Positions 8,528 to 17,465 of a DNA stretch of 64,000 bases are shown here, in pieces. Position numbers and translations under genes: made by a program. The notes below the pieces were generated by a model. The model saw only the letters and a program-made list of their open reading frames with translations. It was not told the DNA's origin and did no database searches. The stretch comes from CAVVSQ01 sp963848825. Its GTDB lineage: Bacteria > Planctomycetota > Planctomycetia > Gemmatales > Gemmataceae. The stretch covers positions 124,001 to 188,000 of the forward strand of contig CAWKFA010000010.1 in assembly GCA_963848825.1 (NCBI GenBank), given 5' to 3'. Every line of letters starts with the position of its first letter. Position 1 is the first letter of the stretch.

Positions 8528-9511
8528 ATGAATGTCCGTCGCCTCAGCCTTCTGCTCGCCGTCTGGATTGGTGTCCCCGCCTTCGCGGCGGCTGACGGCC
8601 TGGCGCCCGCTTATGTGGCGCAGGTACAAGAAAAGGACAAGGCTCCCGCGAAAAAGTCCTACAAGCCGGGGCCGGATTCCTTGCCGCAAGAGGGTGTGCC
8701 CCAGGGTAAGTTGGAAGGCCCCATGCTGTTCAAGAGCACGGTGTTCGCCAATACGGTTCGCCAGTACTGGGTGTACGTGCCGGCGCAATATGACGCGGCC
8801 AAGCCGGCCTGCGTGCTGGTTTTTCAAGACGGCCAGCGCGGTAAACCCCAAGGGCGCACTAAGGGTGCCGGCGGTGATGGAAAACTTGATCCACAAGAAA
8901 CAAATGCCGGTCACCATCGGCATCTTCATCACACCCGGCCAGCGCGGCGACGAGTATACGGTCAAGGGGACAGGCAATCCTGACAATCGCAGCATCGAAT
9001 ACGATTCGCTGGGCGATAAATATGCGCGTTTCCTCATCGAAGAAATGCTTCCTGAAGTCGGCAAGAAGTACAACCTCACGAAGGACCCCGCGGGCCGGGC
9101 CATCGGCGGCACCAGCAGCGGCGCTGATTCCGCCTTCACCGTGGCCTGGGAAAGGCCCACCGAGTTTCGCAACGTGCTGAGCATGATCGGGAGCTACACC
9201 AACATTCGCGGCGGCCACGTCTATCCCGACCTGGTCAAGAAAAATGAGCCCAAACCCATCCGCATTTTCATCCAGGATGGCGTCAACGACAATCGCAGCC
9301 CCAAGAACCTGGCGCCGACTGGCACTTGCAAAATAAAGCCATGGTGGCGGCCCTCCAGGAAAAGAAATACGACATGACCTACGTCTTCGGCGAGGGCGCT
9401 CACTCCGACGATCACGGCGGCGCCATCCTCCCCGAAATGCTTAACTGGATCTGGCGCGACTACCCCGGCGTAACTGTCAGACCGGCCCTGAAGGGTGAAG
9501 CGAATCCTTGA
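8528..9511 (+). CDS. Exported esterase, enterochelin-esterase-like alpha/beta hydrolase (two frameshifts)
   Basis: Signal peptide from ATG 8528 (MNVRRLSLLLAVWIGVPAFAA). The chain reads ANTVRQYWVYVPAQYD, VLVFQDGQ, then shifts near 8840 to continue NPKGALRVPAVMENLIHKKQMPVTIGIFITPG. It then runs through GGTSSGADSAFTVAWERP, with the catalytic Ser in GTSSG, and IRIFIQDGVND. A second shift near 9318 leads to RDWHLQNKAMVAALQEKKYDM and GAHSDDHGG, which contains the catalytic His. Expected length about 327 residues. It belongs to the putative-esterase family (IroE/Fes-like), usually acting on esters of sugars or phenolics here. A second paralogue lies at 36451-37462. Confidence 0.8.
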
Positions 9512-9575
9512 TTTGCCGAGCCAAATGATTTTCGGGTGGGCTCTCTCTTGTCCTTCTTTTAAAGGAGTTGCTTAC

Positions 9576-10297
9576 ATGCGCTTGGTGTGCCTGATGCTCA
9601 TCGCTTTGTTCGCTCCTTTCGCTTGGGCAGGCGCGGGGATGTTTATGGTCCGATTGACGACCTTAAATTGCTCAAACCCGAAGATAAGGTCGATATGCCG
9701 ACGGTGCCGGCGCCGAAGGGTGCCATCATCCTTTTTGACGGCAAAACGCTGGACGGCTGGGCCAAGAAAAACGGCAAGGAGGCCGGCTTCAAGCTGGTGC
9801 CCGGCGGCGCCATGCAGGTCGCGGGCGGCGACATCCTTACCAAGGAGAAATTCGACGGCAAGTTCAGGCTGCACGTCGAATTCCGCGTCCCCTATTTGCC
9901 CAAGGCGAAAGGGCAGGGGCGCGGCAACTCCGGCGTTTATTTGCAGGGCCGTTATGAAGTGCAAGTCCTCGACAGCTATGGCCTGGTCAGCAAGGACGAC
10001 GATTGCGGCGGCATTTATAAAGTGGCCGTACCCCTGGTGAACGCGTGCAAGGCGCCGACCGTTTGGCAAAGCTATGACATCAACTTCCAGGCGCCGCTTT
10101 GTGAAAACGGCAAGAAGACGGCGCCCGGAGTTATTACGGTTTTACACAACGGCAGCAAAATCCATGATAACGTCAAGATCACCACGGATAATACCGTGTC
10201 GGGCATGGGCGGCGATCCTTGCACACCCGGCCCCATCATGCTGCAAGACCACGGCAACCCCGTACAGTTTCGCAATATTTGGCTTGTCAGGGAATAA
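9576..10297 (+). CDS. DUF1080 (3-keto-disaccharide hydrolase-like) secreted protein (one frameshift)
   Basis: ATG 9576 follows a perfect AAAGGAG by about nine bases and encodes a signal peptide (MRLVCLMLIALFAPFAWAGA). In the GGGG run near 9636 the frame slips to DVYGPIDDLKLLKPEDKVD. The DUF1080 domain then runs through IILFDGKTLDGWAKK, FRLHVEFRVPYLP, GNSGVYLQGRYEVQVLDS and PGPIMLQDHGNPVQFRNIWL, the complete signature of this concanavalin-like fold. Intact length about 240 residues. Some DUF1080 proteins hydrolyse 3-keto-glucosides; this is family knowledge, not shown here. It ends the hydrolase cluster and is followed by a hairpin repeat. Confidence 0.85.
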
Positions 10298-10301
10298 ACC
10301 A

Positions 10302-10407
10302 CTAGCAGCCCGTTGAAAAAGGGGTCAGACCCCTTCAATACGCTGCAAAACGTTGAAAACTCTGTTGGCTTCAAGGGGGTCTGACCCCTTTTTCAACGGG
10401 CTGCTAG
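10302..10407. repeat. GGGGTCAGACCCC palindromic element, copy 1
   Basis: A 106-base near-perfect inverted repeat with outer arms CTAGCAGCCCGTTGAAAAA/TTTTTCAACGGGCTGCTAG, inner palindrome GGGGTCAGACCCC on the left and GGGGTCTGACCCC on the right, and a core containing GCAAAACGTTGAAAACTC. Two more copies are at 16269-16380 and 37755-37856. It lies just after the DUF1080 stop and could end transcription. It resembles mobile REP/MITE-like hairpins seen in many bacteria. Confidence 0.85.
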
Positions 10408-10555
10408 ATACTTGAGGAGGACAATATTGGCAAAGACGTCACGGGAACCGTCCGAGTGACATTAAGTAGGATAAGAGGCCTTTTTGCGGGGTGGGTGCAA
10501 ATTTACACACTTCGGCAAAAAGGCGGGATCTCTCTTCCCTGACGTCGGAGCAAAT

Positions 10556-13500
10556 GTGACCAGGCGTTTCGCCATCTTTTTGATGCTATTCGCATCAAGT
10601 TTAGTTGTTTACGGCGCGTTTGCATATGATTCGTTAACGGTAGGTGAATCCGTTCCTGTAGCGCCAGGTATCCACGCTGCCAAGGACGCTGACGGCCTGG
10701 AACCTCAATTCGCGAAGGCGCTTCAGCCTTTTTTTAAGACCTATTGCGTTGCCTGCCATGGCAAGACCGAACCCGAGGCAGAGCTTGATGTAACGGCTTA
10801 TGACTCCGTGACGGCGCTGGTAAAGGATGCGCGCCACCTTGATCTTCTCATCGAGCGGATCAAAACAGAGGAGATGCCTCCCAAGAAATCGAAGACGCGC
10901 CCGAGTGCAGAGCTGCGGCGCGACGTGGTTGCGTGGTTGCAGGCGGTTCGGGACCGAGAAATAAGCCGCCACGCCGGAGAACGTGGTATCGTACTGGCAC
11001 GCCGCCTCAGCAACGCCGAGTACAACTACACCATTCGCGATCTTACCGGCGTCGATATACGTCCCACCCGCGAATTTCCGGTCGATCCTGCCAACACCGC
11101 CGGCTTCGACAATTCTGGCGAATCGTTAGCCATGTCGCCGGCCCTTCTGAACAAGTACCTCAAGGCGGCCTACGAAGTCGCCAGCCACATGGTTTTGCAG
11201 CCTGTCGGCTTCACCTTTGCCCCGCACCCCATGGCGGTCGAAACAGATCAAGACAGATACTGCGTGAGCCGCATTATCGATTTCTATCATCGATTTGACA
11301 CAGATTACGCTGCCTATTTCGAGGCGGCCTGGCGCTTCAAACACCGGGAAGCCCTCGGCAAAGGGCAGGCGGCGCTGGCTGACTTTTGCTCCGGCACCAA
11401 GTTAAGTGCCAAATACCTGGAAACACTTTGGTCCCTTCTGGAGGGCCGGAAGGAAGACTTTGGCCCAAATGCCAAACTGCAGTCGCTCTGGTCGCAACTG
11501 CCCCCGCCGCAAGGAGGCGAACCCGAAGGCCTGCGCCAGGCTTGCGAACAAATGCGCGATTTTGTGGTTAAGTTGCGTGCCAAGGTCGAGACGCGCTTCT
11601 TGAATATCTCCTCCGGCAGAGTAGGCGCCGGGCGCAACCCTTTTTAATTTGGAAGAACCACCAGTACGCCACACACCGCATGACATTCGACCCTGCGCAG
11701 CTCCAGGTTGAGGGGGAGGAGCAACCAGCGCCCGTCAAGATAGTCGAGCCGGGAGCGACTGGCGAATTCGGGCCCGGGCCAACCCGTCTGATCAATAATG
11801 TGGCCGGCGACCCTGACCTGCTCGTGCCCGCTGGCCAGCGTGGCGCCTTCGAGGAAGCATTCGCACGCTTTTGCCGGGTCTTCCCAGATCGGTTCTACAT
11901 GGAAGAACGCGGCCGTAACTATTTCAATACCTCCAGGGACCGAGGCCGTTATCTGAGTGCCGGGTTCCATAGCCTGATGGGTTATTTTCGCGATGATCAG
12001 CCTCTCTACGAACTAATGCTCGACGGCAAACAGCAACAAGAATTGGATAGGCTTTGGCTCGAAATGGATTTTGTAGCCTCAACCACCTCCCGGATGTACG
12101 TGCAATTTTACGCCAACGGTAGCCGGCAGGGGGGAGGCGGCCTGCGCGACGACAAAATAGCAGCCGGCACCGATGCCAAGATCATGGACGAGGACGTGAC
12201 TTCCGAGACAAAAATCAAGCTGCTTGAAGCGAAGTACCTGGCCAATGCGGCCCCCGGCGACGAAGTTGCCAGCAAGGCGATCAAGAACTACTTCAGCGGC
12301 ATCAACGCAACATTACGGTCGGTGGCAAAGGCTCGTGTTGCCGCCGAGCCCAGCCAGTTGGCAACCCTGCTGCAATTTGCTGGCCGGGCCTATCGCCGCC
12401 CCTTGTCGGCGGCAGAAAATGCTGATTTGCTCGCTTACTACCGGAGTTGCCGCACGAAGGATGGGCTGACGCACGAAGCGGCCCTTCGTGAAGGACTGGT
12501 CACCATCCTGATGTCACCTGATTTTTGTTATCGCATCGACCTGCTCGCGGCTGGCAAAGCCGGCCAGGCGGAATACGAGCTGGCGAGCCGGCTCAGCTAT
12601 TTTCTCTGGTCGAGCATGCCGGACGAGGAATTACGTGCCCACGCTCAGGCGGGCGACCTGCATGAACCGAAGGTCATGGTTGCCCAGGCTCGGCGTATGT
12701 TGAAGGATGCACGCAGCCGCAACCTGGCCGTCGAGTTTGGCACGAGCTGGCTCGATTGCCGCCGCTTTGAGGAGATAAGCACTGTCGATCGGGAGCGCTT
12801 TCCGACGTTTACCAATGAATTGCGGGCAGCGATGTTCGAGGAACCGATTCGCTTCCTGCAAGATGTCTTGCAGAAAGATCGTTCCGTGCTCGATCTGCTC
12901 TATGCCAAAGATACTTTTGTCAATCCCGTGCTGGCCAAGCACTATGGGGCGACGATCTCCGCCCAGGGCCCGGACGCCTGGGTCCAGGTCGAAGACGCGG
13001 ATCGCTTCGACCGAGGCGGCATCTTGCCCATGGCAGTGTTCCTTACCAAAAACTCGCCCGGGCTGCGCACGAGCCCCGTGAAACGTGGCAACTGGGTGGT
13101 GAAGAACGTTCTGGGTGAGCGCATTCGCCGCCGCCCGCGGTTGTGCCTGACTTGCCGCGCGACGAAGCCAAACTCGATTTGCCCCTGCGTGAGTTACTGG
13201 CCCGTCACCGTGCGGACGCCAATTGTGCGGCCTGCCATGACCGTTTCGACTCCTTCGGTCTGGTGTTTGAGGGCTTCGGCCCCATTGGCGAGCGACGCGA
13301 GAAAGACCTCGCGGGGCGTCCGCTCGACACGTCGGCGATCTTTCCCGGCGGCCGCGAGGGCAGTGGCCTTGAGGGCTTGCGGCAATACGTGCGGACGCAC
13401 CGTCAGGATGATTTTATCGCGAATGTTTCCGAGAAACTTCTGGCCGTATGCGCTTGGCCGGACCTTACAATTGACCGACCGGCCCGCACTCCAAAGCATG

Positions 13501-13611
13501 CGTGGCAGGTTGGCCGCGGATCAGTATCGGATTGGCAGTTTGGTTGAAAGTGTTGTAACGAGTACGCAGTTTCTGGGCCGGCCCGGCCACGGCGAGATTT
13601 CCGAAAGGTAA
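10556..13611 (+). CDS. DUF1592-type planctomycete cytochrome-domain protein, copy A (three frameshifts)
   Basis: GTG 10556 is preceded by GGAG and gives a signal segment (RFAIFLMLFASSLVVYGAF). Domains in order: PSCyt1 heme motif CVACH with the EEMPP motif; DUF1587 (LSNAEYNYTIRDLTGVD); a long middle region; DUF1595/DUF1592 (RAYRRPLSAAE, YELASRLSYFLWSSMPDEEL); DUF1588 with CAACHDRFDSFGLVFE; and DUF1585 (YALGRTLQL). Frame breaks: near 11641-11645 in a T5 run (a sixth T restores LIWKNHQYATHR), near 13130 and near 13445. Intact length is about 1,018 residues. The protein is exported and carries two heme sites; it is paired with the DUF1552 gene two bases downstream. Confidence 0.85.
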
Positions 13612-13613
13612 AC

Positions 13614-14965
13614 GTGAACAACCAGCATAAAACCTCCGGTCGTCGTATTCCTCGGCGTGCATTCCTCTATGGCGCCGGCGTCACGATGGCATTGCCATGG
13701 CTCGAATCCCTTAGCGTCTGGGACACGGCGGTGCGGCGCCGCGGCGGACGTTGGAACGCCGTCGACATTGCCAAGTGCATGGCTGTCCTTTTCATGGGCA
13801 ACGGCATTAGCCCGGACCACTGGTCGGCGCGAGGCAGCGGCGCGAACATGGAACTCAGCAAGACACTCGAGCCTCTGACGCCGGTGAAAACCAAGGTCAA
13901 CGTCATAAGTGGCCTGTTCAACAAAATGTCGACCGGGTTGGGCATTCATCCTCCCATGACCGGCAGCCTGCTCTCGGGATGCCCATTCAAAAAGGTGCCA
14001 TCATCCATGGCGGCATCACCATGGATCAGATGCTGGCCAACCATATCGGCCAGGAAACCGTCCAAGCGAGCATGGTGCTCGCCTGCGAACAGCCGATGAC
14101 TGGCTATCACGAGACCAATTACTCCAATGCTTATGGGTCGCACATCTCATGGCAGAGTGCCGACTCGCCTGTGCCGAACGAAATCTATCCGGCGCTGGCG
14201 TTCGACAGCCTCTTCGAGAATCGTGGCAGCCTCCGCCACCTGAGTGTGTTGGACAGGGTCCGGGAGCGAGCGACCGCTCTCCGTCAGCAAGTCAGCTCGA
14301 CCGATAAAGCGAAGCTCGACGAGTTCTTGACAAGCGTTCGCGAAGTTGAAAGAAACATCGACCGGATGCGCACCCATATGGCCGGCGCCACGAACCGTGC
14401 CCGCGACCAGGGCCGTCCACTGTTCACGATGAATCGACCCGACAATGGCCTGCCCGAAGATCTGCGCGATCATACGCGCCTGATGTGCGACATCATTGCC
14501 CTGGCTTTTCAAACGGACAAGACACGCGTCGCTTCGCTCTTGCTGGCGCGTGACCTGTCGGCGCTTTACTATCCATTTCTCAATGTCCGCGAGGGGCATC
14601 ACGGCGCCTCGCACAACGATACCTCCGAGGGCTACGAGCGCATCGCCCGTTTCCATCTGAGCCAGCTCGCCTATCTGGCGACCAAACTCGAGGAAATGCC
14701 GGAAGGGGAGGGCACGGTGCTCGATAACTGCTGCTTGATGTTCATCTCCAACATGTGGTCGGGGACGCGGCATGACAACAGGAAGGTCCCCGTGGTAACC
14801 GTGGGCGGCCTCGGCGGCAGCCTGCAAACCGGCCGGGTACTGGATTATCTCAATGCAGGCGACAATAATCGCAAACTTTGCAGCCTCTACCTGGGCATCA
14901 TGGACCGCATGGGCGTACGGCTTGATCGTTTCGGCGACGCCACGACCCGCCTTGATGGATTTTGA
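13614..14965 (+). CDS. DUF1552 protein, copy A (one frameshift)
   Basis: Starts two bases after the DUF1592 stop. The N-terminus has the family's twin-arginine-like leader (RRIPRRAFLYGAGVTMALPWLES). The DUF1552 body follows: AVLFMGNGISPDHW, then LSKTLEPLTPVKTKVNVISG. A break near 13976, in a short G run, leads to MPIQKGAIIHGGITMDQMLA, then ETNYSNAYGSHISW, KLDEFLTSVREVERNIDRM, LMCDIIALAFQTDKTRVASLL, and a C-terminal VPVVTVGGLGGSL. About 450 residues. Family members are exported, relate to the sulfatase/DUF1501 fold group, and always travel with DUF1592 cytochrome proteins, implying one extracytoplasmic system of unknown substrate. Confidence 0.88.
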
Positions 14966-14970
14966 GTGGC

Positions 14971-15014
14971 GAGTACGCAGGCGTTCGCGCTACGGCCCGA
15001 ACGCCTGCGTACTC
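14971..15014. repeat. 17-bp perfect inverted repeat after DUF1552
   Basis: GAGTACGCAGGCGTTCG at 14971-14987 is exactly repeated in reverse complement at 14998-15014 across a 10-base loop. There is no T run, so it is not a textbook intrinsic terminator. The GAGTACGC word also occurs in the 40.3-kb repeat family, hinting at a related element. Confidence 0.75.
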
Positions 15015-15076
15015 GGTAGCGGATACCCAGCAGCCAAGAGAAGCGGCGCATTTTTCGCCACTCACCAAGTTTTTTC

Positions 15077-16273
15077 ATGCTCAACCACCTTCGACTGAGC
15101 TTCGTGCCGGCCGCCACCTTGGTCACGCTCGTGTTCTTCTGCTGTGAGCATTTGGCCGCGGGTAACGATGATAGCGCCATCGAGAAAGCTATTGAAGCAC
15201 TGGGCGGCAGCGTCACGCGCCGCTTTGGCGCCGCGGCGGAGCCGATCACGGGTGTGGATCTTACCAAGAAGAAAGTGACCGACAGTGACCTAAAAAAGCT
15301 TGTCGGTCTCGGCCAGCTCGAAACGCTGTACCTGGGCGAAACGCCAATCACGGACGCCGGGCTCCGCGAACTGGCCGTCTGTGAAAGTCTGCAGGTGCTC
15401 GATCTCGCGGAAACGCAGATAACCGACGCTGGACTGAAGGCACTGGCCGGGCTAAAGAGTCTGCGGTCGCTGCACCTGGGTGAAACGCTGGTCAGCGATG
15501 CTGGCCTAAAAGATCTTGCGAGCCTTGGCAGCTTGCAAGCGCTGCATCTGGGCGAGACAACCATCACGGACGCCGGCCTCAGGGAGCTTGCTCATATCAA
15601 GGGGCTGCAAACGCTCGATCTTAATTCCACGAGCGTGACCGATGCGGGCCTCAGCGAAATCGCCAAACTGACAGTCTTGCAGCACCTTTACCTCGGCGAA
15701 ACCGAAGTGACCGGTGCCGGCCTCAGGGCGCTCGCGCCTCTGGTTAGACTGGAGGAACTCGATCTTTTTTTCACACCGCTCGCGGACGAAGGCTTGAAAG
15801 AACTGCTGGCTTTCAAGGGTCTCAAAACACTCAATCTCAAGAGCACCAAGCTTTCGGATGCCGGCCTGGCCGTGCTTGCTGGACTTAAGAGTCTTCGGTC
15901 GCTGGACCTCGGCGAAACGGCGATTACCGATGCCGGGCTCAAGGAACTTGCCAGCCTCAAAGGCTTGCAAACACTTGATCTGAGCAATACCAACGTGACG
16001 GGCGCTGGTTTCAGCGAGCTTGTCGGCCTAAATAAGCTGGAGCAGCTTTACCTGGGAGAATCGGATGTGAGTGACGCAGGTCTCAAGGGGCTGGCTCGCA
16101 TCGTGAGCTTGCAGGTGCTCTATCTCGGCGAAACGGTGGTCTCGGACGTGGGCGTCCAGGAGCTGGCCAGCCTCAAGAACTTGCGCACCGTTGTTTTGTT
16201 CAACACGAATGTGACCGAAGCAGGCGCGGCTGCGCTACGCCTGGCGTTACCGAATTGCGTTGTCAGCCGTTAA
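15077..16273 (+). CDS. Exported leucine-rich repeat protein
   Basis: 398 residues with a signal peptide (LSFVPAATLVTLVFFCCEHLAAG). From about residue 75 onward there are 13 consecutive 24-residue repeats of the form LxxLxSLxxLxxLxLGET(x)ITDAGL. This is the ribonuclease-inhibitor/GALA-like 'ITDAGL' type that is abundant in planctomycetes. The repeats are very regular (LGET occurs in most of them), giving a curved solenoid for protein binding. Frame intact. Its TAA stop is inside the left arm of a hairpin repeat, and the next gene points towards it. It directly follows the DUF1592/DUF1552 pair in the same direction; a functional tie is possible but unproven. Confidence 0.92.
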   Translation: MLNHLRLSFVPAATLVTLVFFCCEHLAAGNDDSAIEKAIEALGGSVTRRFGAAAEPITGVDLTKKKVTDSDLKKLVGLGQLETLYLGETPITDAGLRELAVCESLQVLDLAETQITDAGLKALAGLKSLRSLHLGETLVSDAGLKDLASLGSLQALHLGETTITDAGLRELAHIKGLQTLDLNSTSVTDAGLSEIAKLTVLQHLYLGETEVTGAGLRALAPLVRLEELDLFFTPLADEGLKELLAFKGLKTLNLKSTKLSDAGLAVLAGLKSLRSLDLGETAITDAGLKELASLKGLQTLDLSNTNVTGAGFSELVGLNKLEQLYLGESDVSDAGLKGLARIVSLQVLYLGETVVSDVGVQELASLKNLRTVVLFNTNVTEAGAAALRLALPNCVVSR

Positions 16274-16380
16274 GAGCGTTCGAAAAAAAAGGGGTCAGAC
16301 CCCCTCGATACCCTGCAAAGCGTTGAAAACTCAGTTCGCTTCAAGGGGTCTGACCCCTTTTTTTTCGAACGCTCTTAACG
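16269..16380. repeat. GGGGTCAGACCCC palindromic element, copy 2
   Basis: A 112-base inverted repeat with arms CGTTAAGAGCGTTCG and CGAACGCTCTTAACG, A8/T8 runs, and the same GGGGTCAGACCCC/GGGGTCTGACCCC pair and GTTGAAAACTC core as copy 1. It lies between convergent genes and includes the LRR stop codon, so it could serve as a two-way terminator. Confidence 0.88.
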
Positions 16381-16393
16381 GCCGCGATGGTAG

Positions 16394-17212
16394 TTATTTC
16401 TCTTCCACGATCAGTGTATAGTTTCCGACGCCGCCAAAAGCGGTGGTCGCGATGAGGTAGTAGTCGCCGCTCTCGGTACACTCAAACTGGATGCGGGCGT
16501 TGCGGGCACCGCCGCCGTCGTCATCCTTGGCCAGTTCCTTGCCGGCCTTGTCTTCAAGCCGCAGGAAGGAATCGATTTCCTTGCTCACCATGTCTACCTG
16601 ATACGATTTGCCCTCGGCCAGCTTGATCGGGTAAATCTTGCAGAATGAGTGGGTTTGGACCGCATCGATGGCATCCGTGGCGGTAAGTTTGCCTTCGAGC
16701 TTGGCCATGCCGTCCTTGAGCACAATCTGGGGAGCGTTGGGGACGGATGACTCGAGAATTTTCAGGGTAAAGGCGCCGGCCCCGCCATTGAAGGTGGTGC
16801 AAATAACGCGATAGTTGCCATCCGCGCGGCAGCGAAAGTTAATGCGGGCATGGACGCCGCCGCCGCTGTCATCATCCCTGGCCAGTTCCTTGCCGGCGGC
16901 ATCTTCCAGACGCAGGAAGGAATCGAGATCTTTGCTGGTCATGTCGATCTTGTAGCCGTGGGCGCTCTTTAAGGTGACGGTGAAGACTTTACGCTGGAAT
17001 TTCTGAGCATCATCTTTTTCGTCATCGATCTTCACGGTGCCTTCGACGACCGCCTTGCCCTCCTTGAGTAGGACATTCTCTATTTTCTCTTCGGGTTTCT
17101 TCTCCTCTTTCTTTTCCTCTTTCTTGTCATCTTGCGCCTCGGCGGCTGCCGGGCCGGCCAGATAAATAGTTGCCGACAGGAAAAGGACAAGCGTTCGAAA
17201 TCCCAGCTTCAT
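16394..17212 (-). CDS. Exported protein with two PPC-like domains
   Basis: ATG 17212 is preceded nine bases upstream by GGGAG; a TTG six bases earlier is less likely. A signal peptide (LGFRTLVLFLSATIYLAGPAAAEA) is followed by a Lys/Glu linker. Two similar repeats of about 100 residues follow: YKIDMTSKDLDSFLRLEDAAGKELARDDDSGGGVHARINF, and the same pattern as YQVDMVSKEIDSFLRLEDKAGKELAKDDDGGGARNARIQF. This is the bacterial pre-peptidase C-terminal (PPC) beta-sandwich: a strand, SFLRLED, an acidic DDD loop likely to bind calcium, then GxYxLxxTT. No catalytic domain is present. It probably acts at the cell surface as a binding module. Frame intact. Confidence 0.8.
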   Translation of the reverse strand: MKLGFRTLVLFLSATIYLAGPAAAEAQDDKKEEKKEEKKPEEKIENVLLKEGKAVVEGTVKIDDEKDDAQKFQRKVFTVTLKSAHGYKIDMTSKDLDSFLRLEDAAGKELARDDDSGGGVHARINFRCRADGNYRVICTTFNGGAGAFTLKILESSVPNAPQIVLKDGMAKLEGKLTATDAIDAVQTHSFCKIYPIKLAEGKSYQVDMVSKEIDSFLRLEDKAGKELAKDDDGGGARNARIQFECTESGDYYLIATTAFGGVGNYTLIVEEK

Positions 17213-17465
17213 CGTCAAGAACTCCCAAACGAAAGAGGCATCGGGGTGGGCTGTCTAGTTTTTACCAAGCTGATCGTATGCACGGCACAACGGCGGGGCA
17301 AGGCGCTTTATGTCGTGATCCAGCAGATATTTAAAGTGTGTGGACAAAATTAATAATTCTCCAATTTAGATGTCACGCGACCCGCCTGAGCGACATTAAT
17401 ATAAGGTAAGGCAGCGCGTTCCTTCCTTCGATCGGTCGCGGTTTGCACGTTTTCGCAGGATACGT

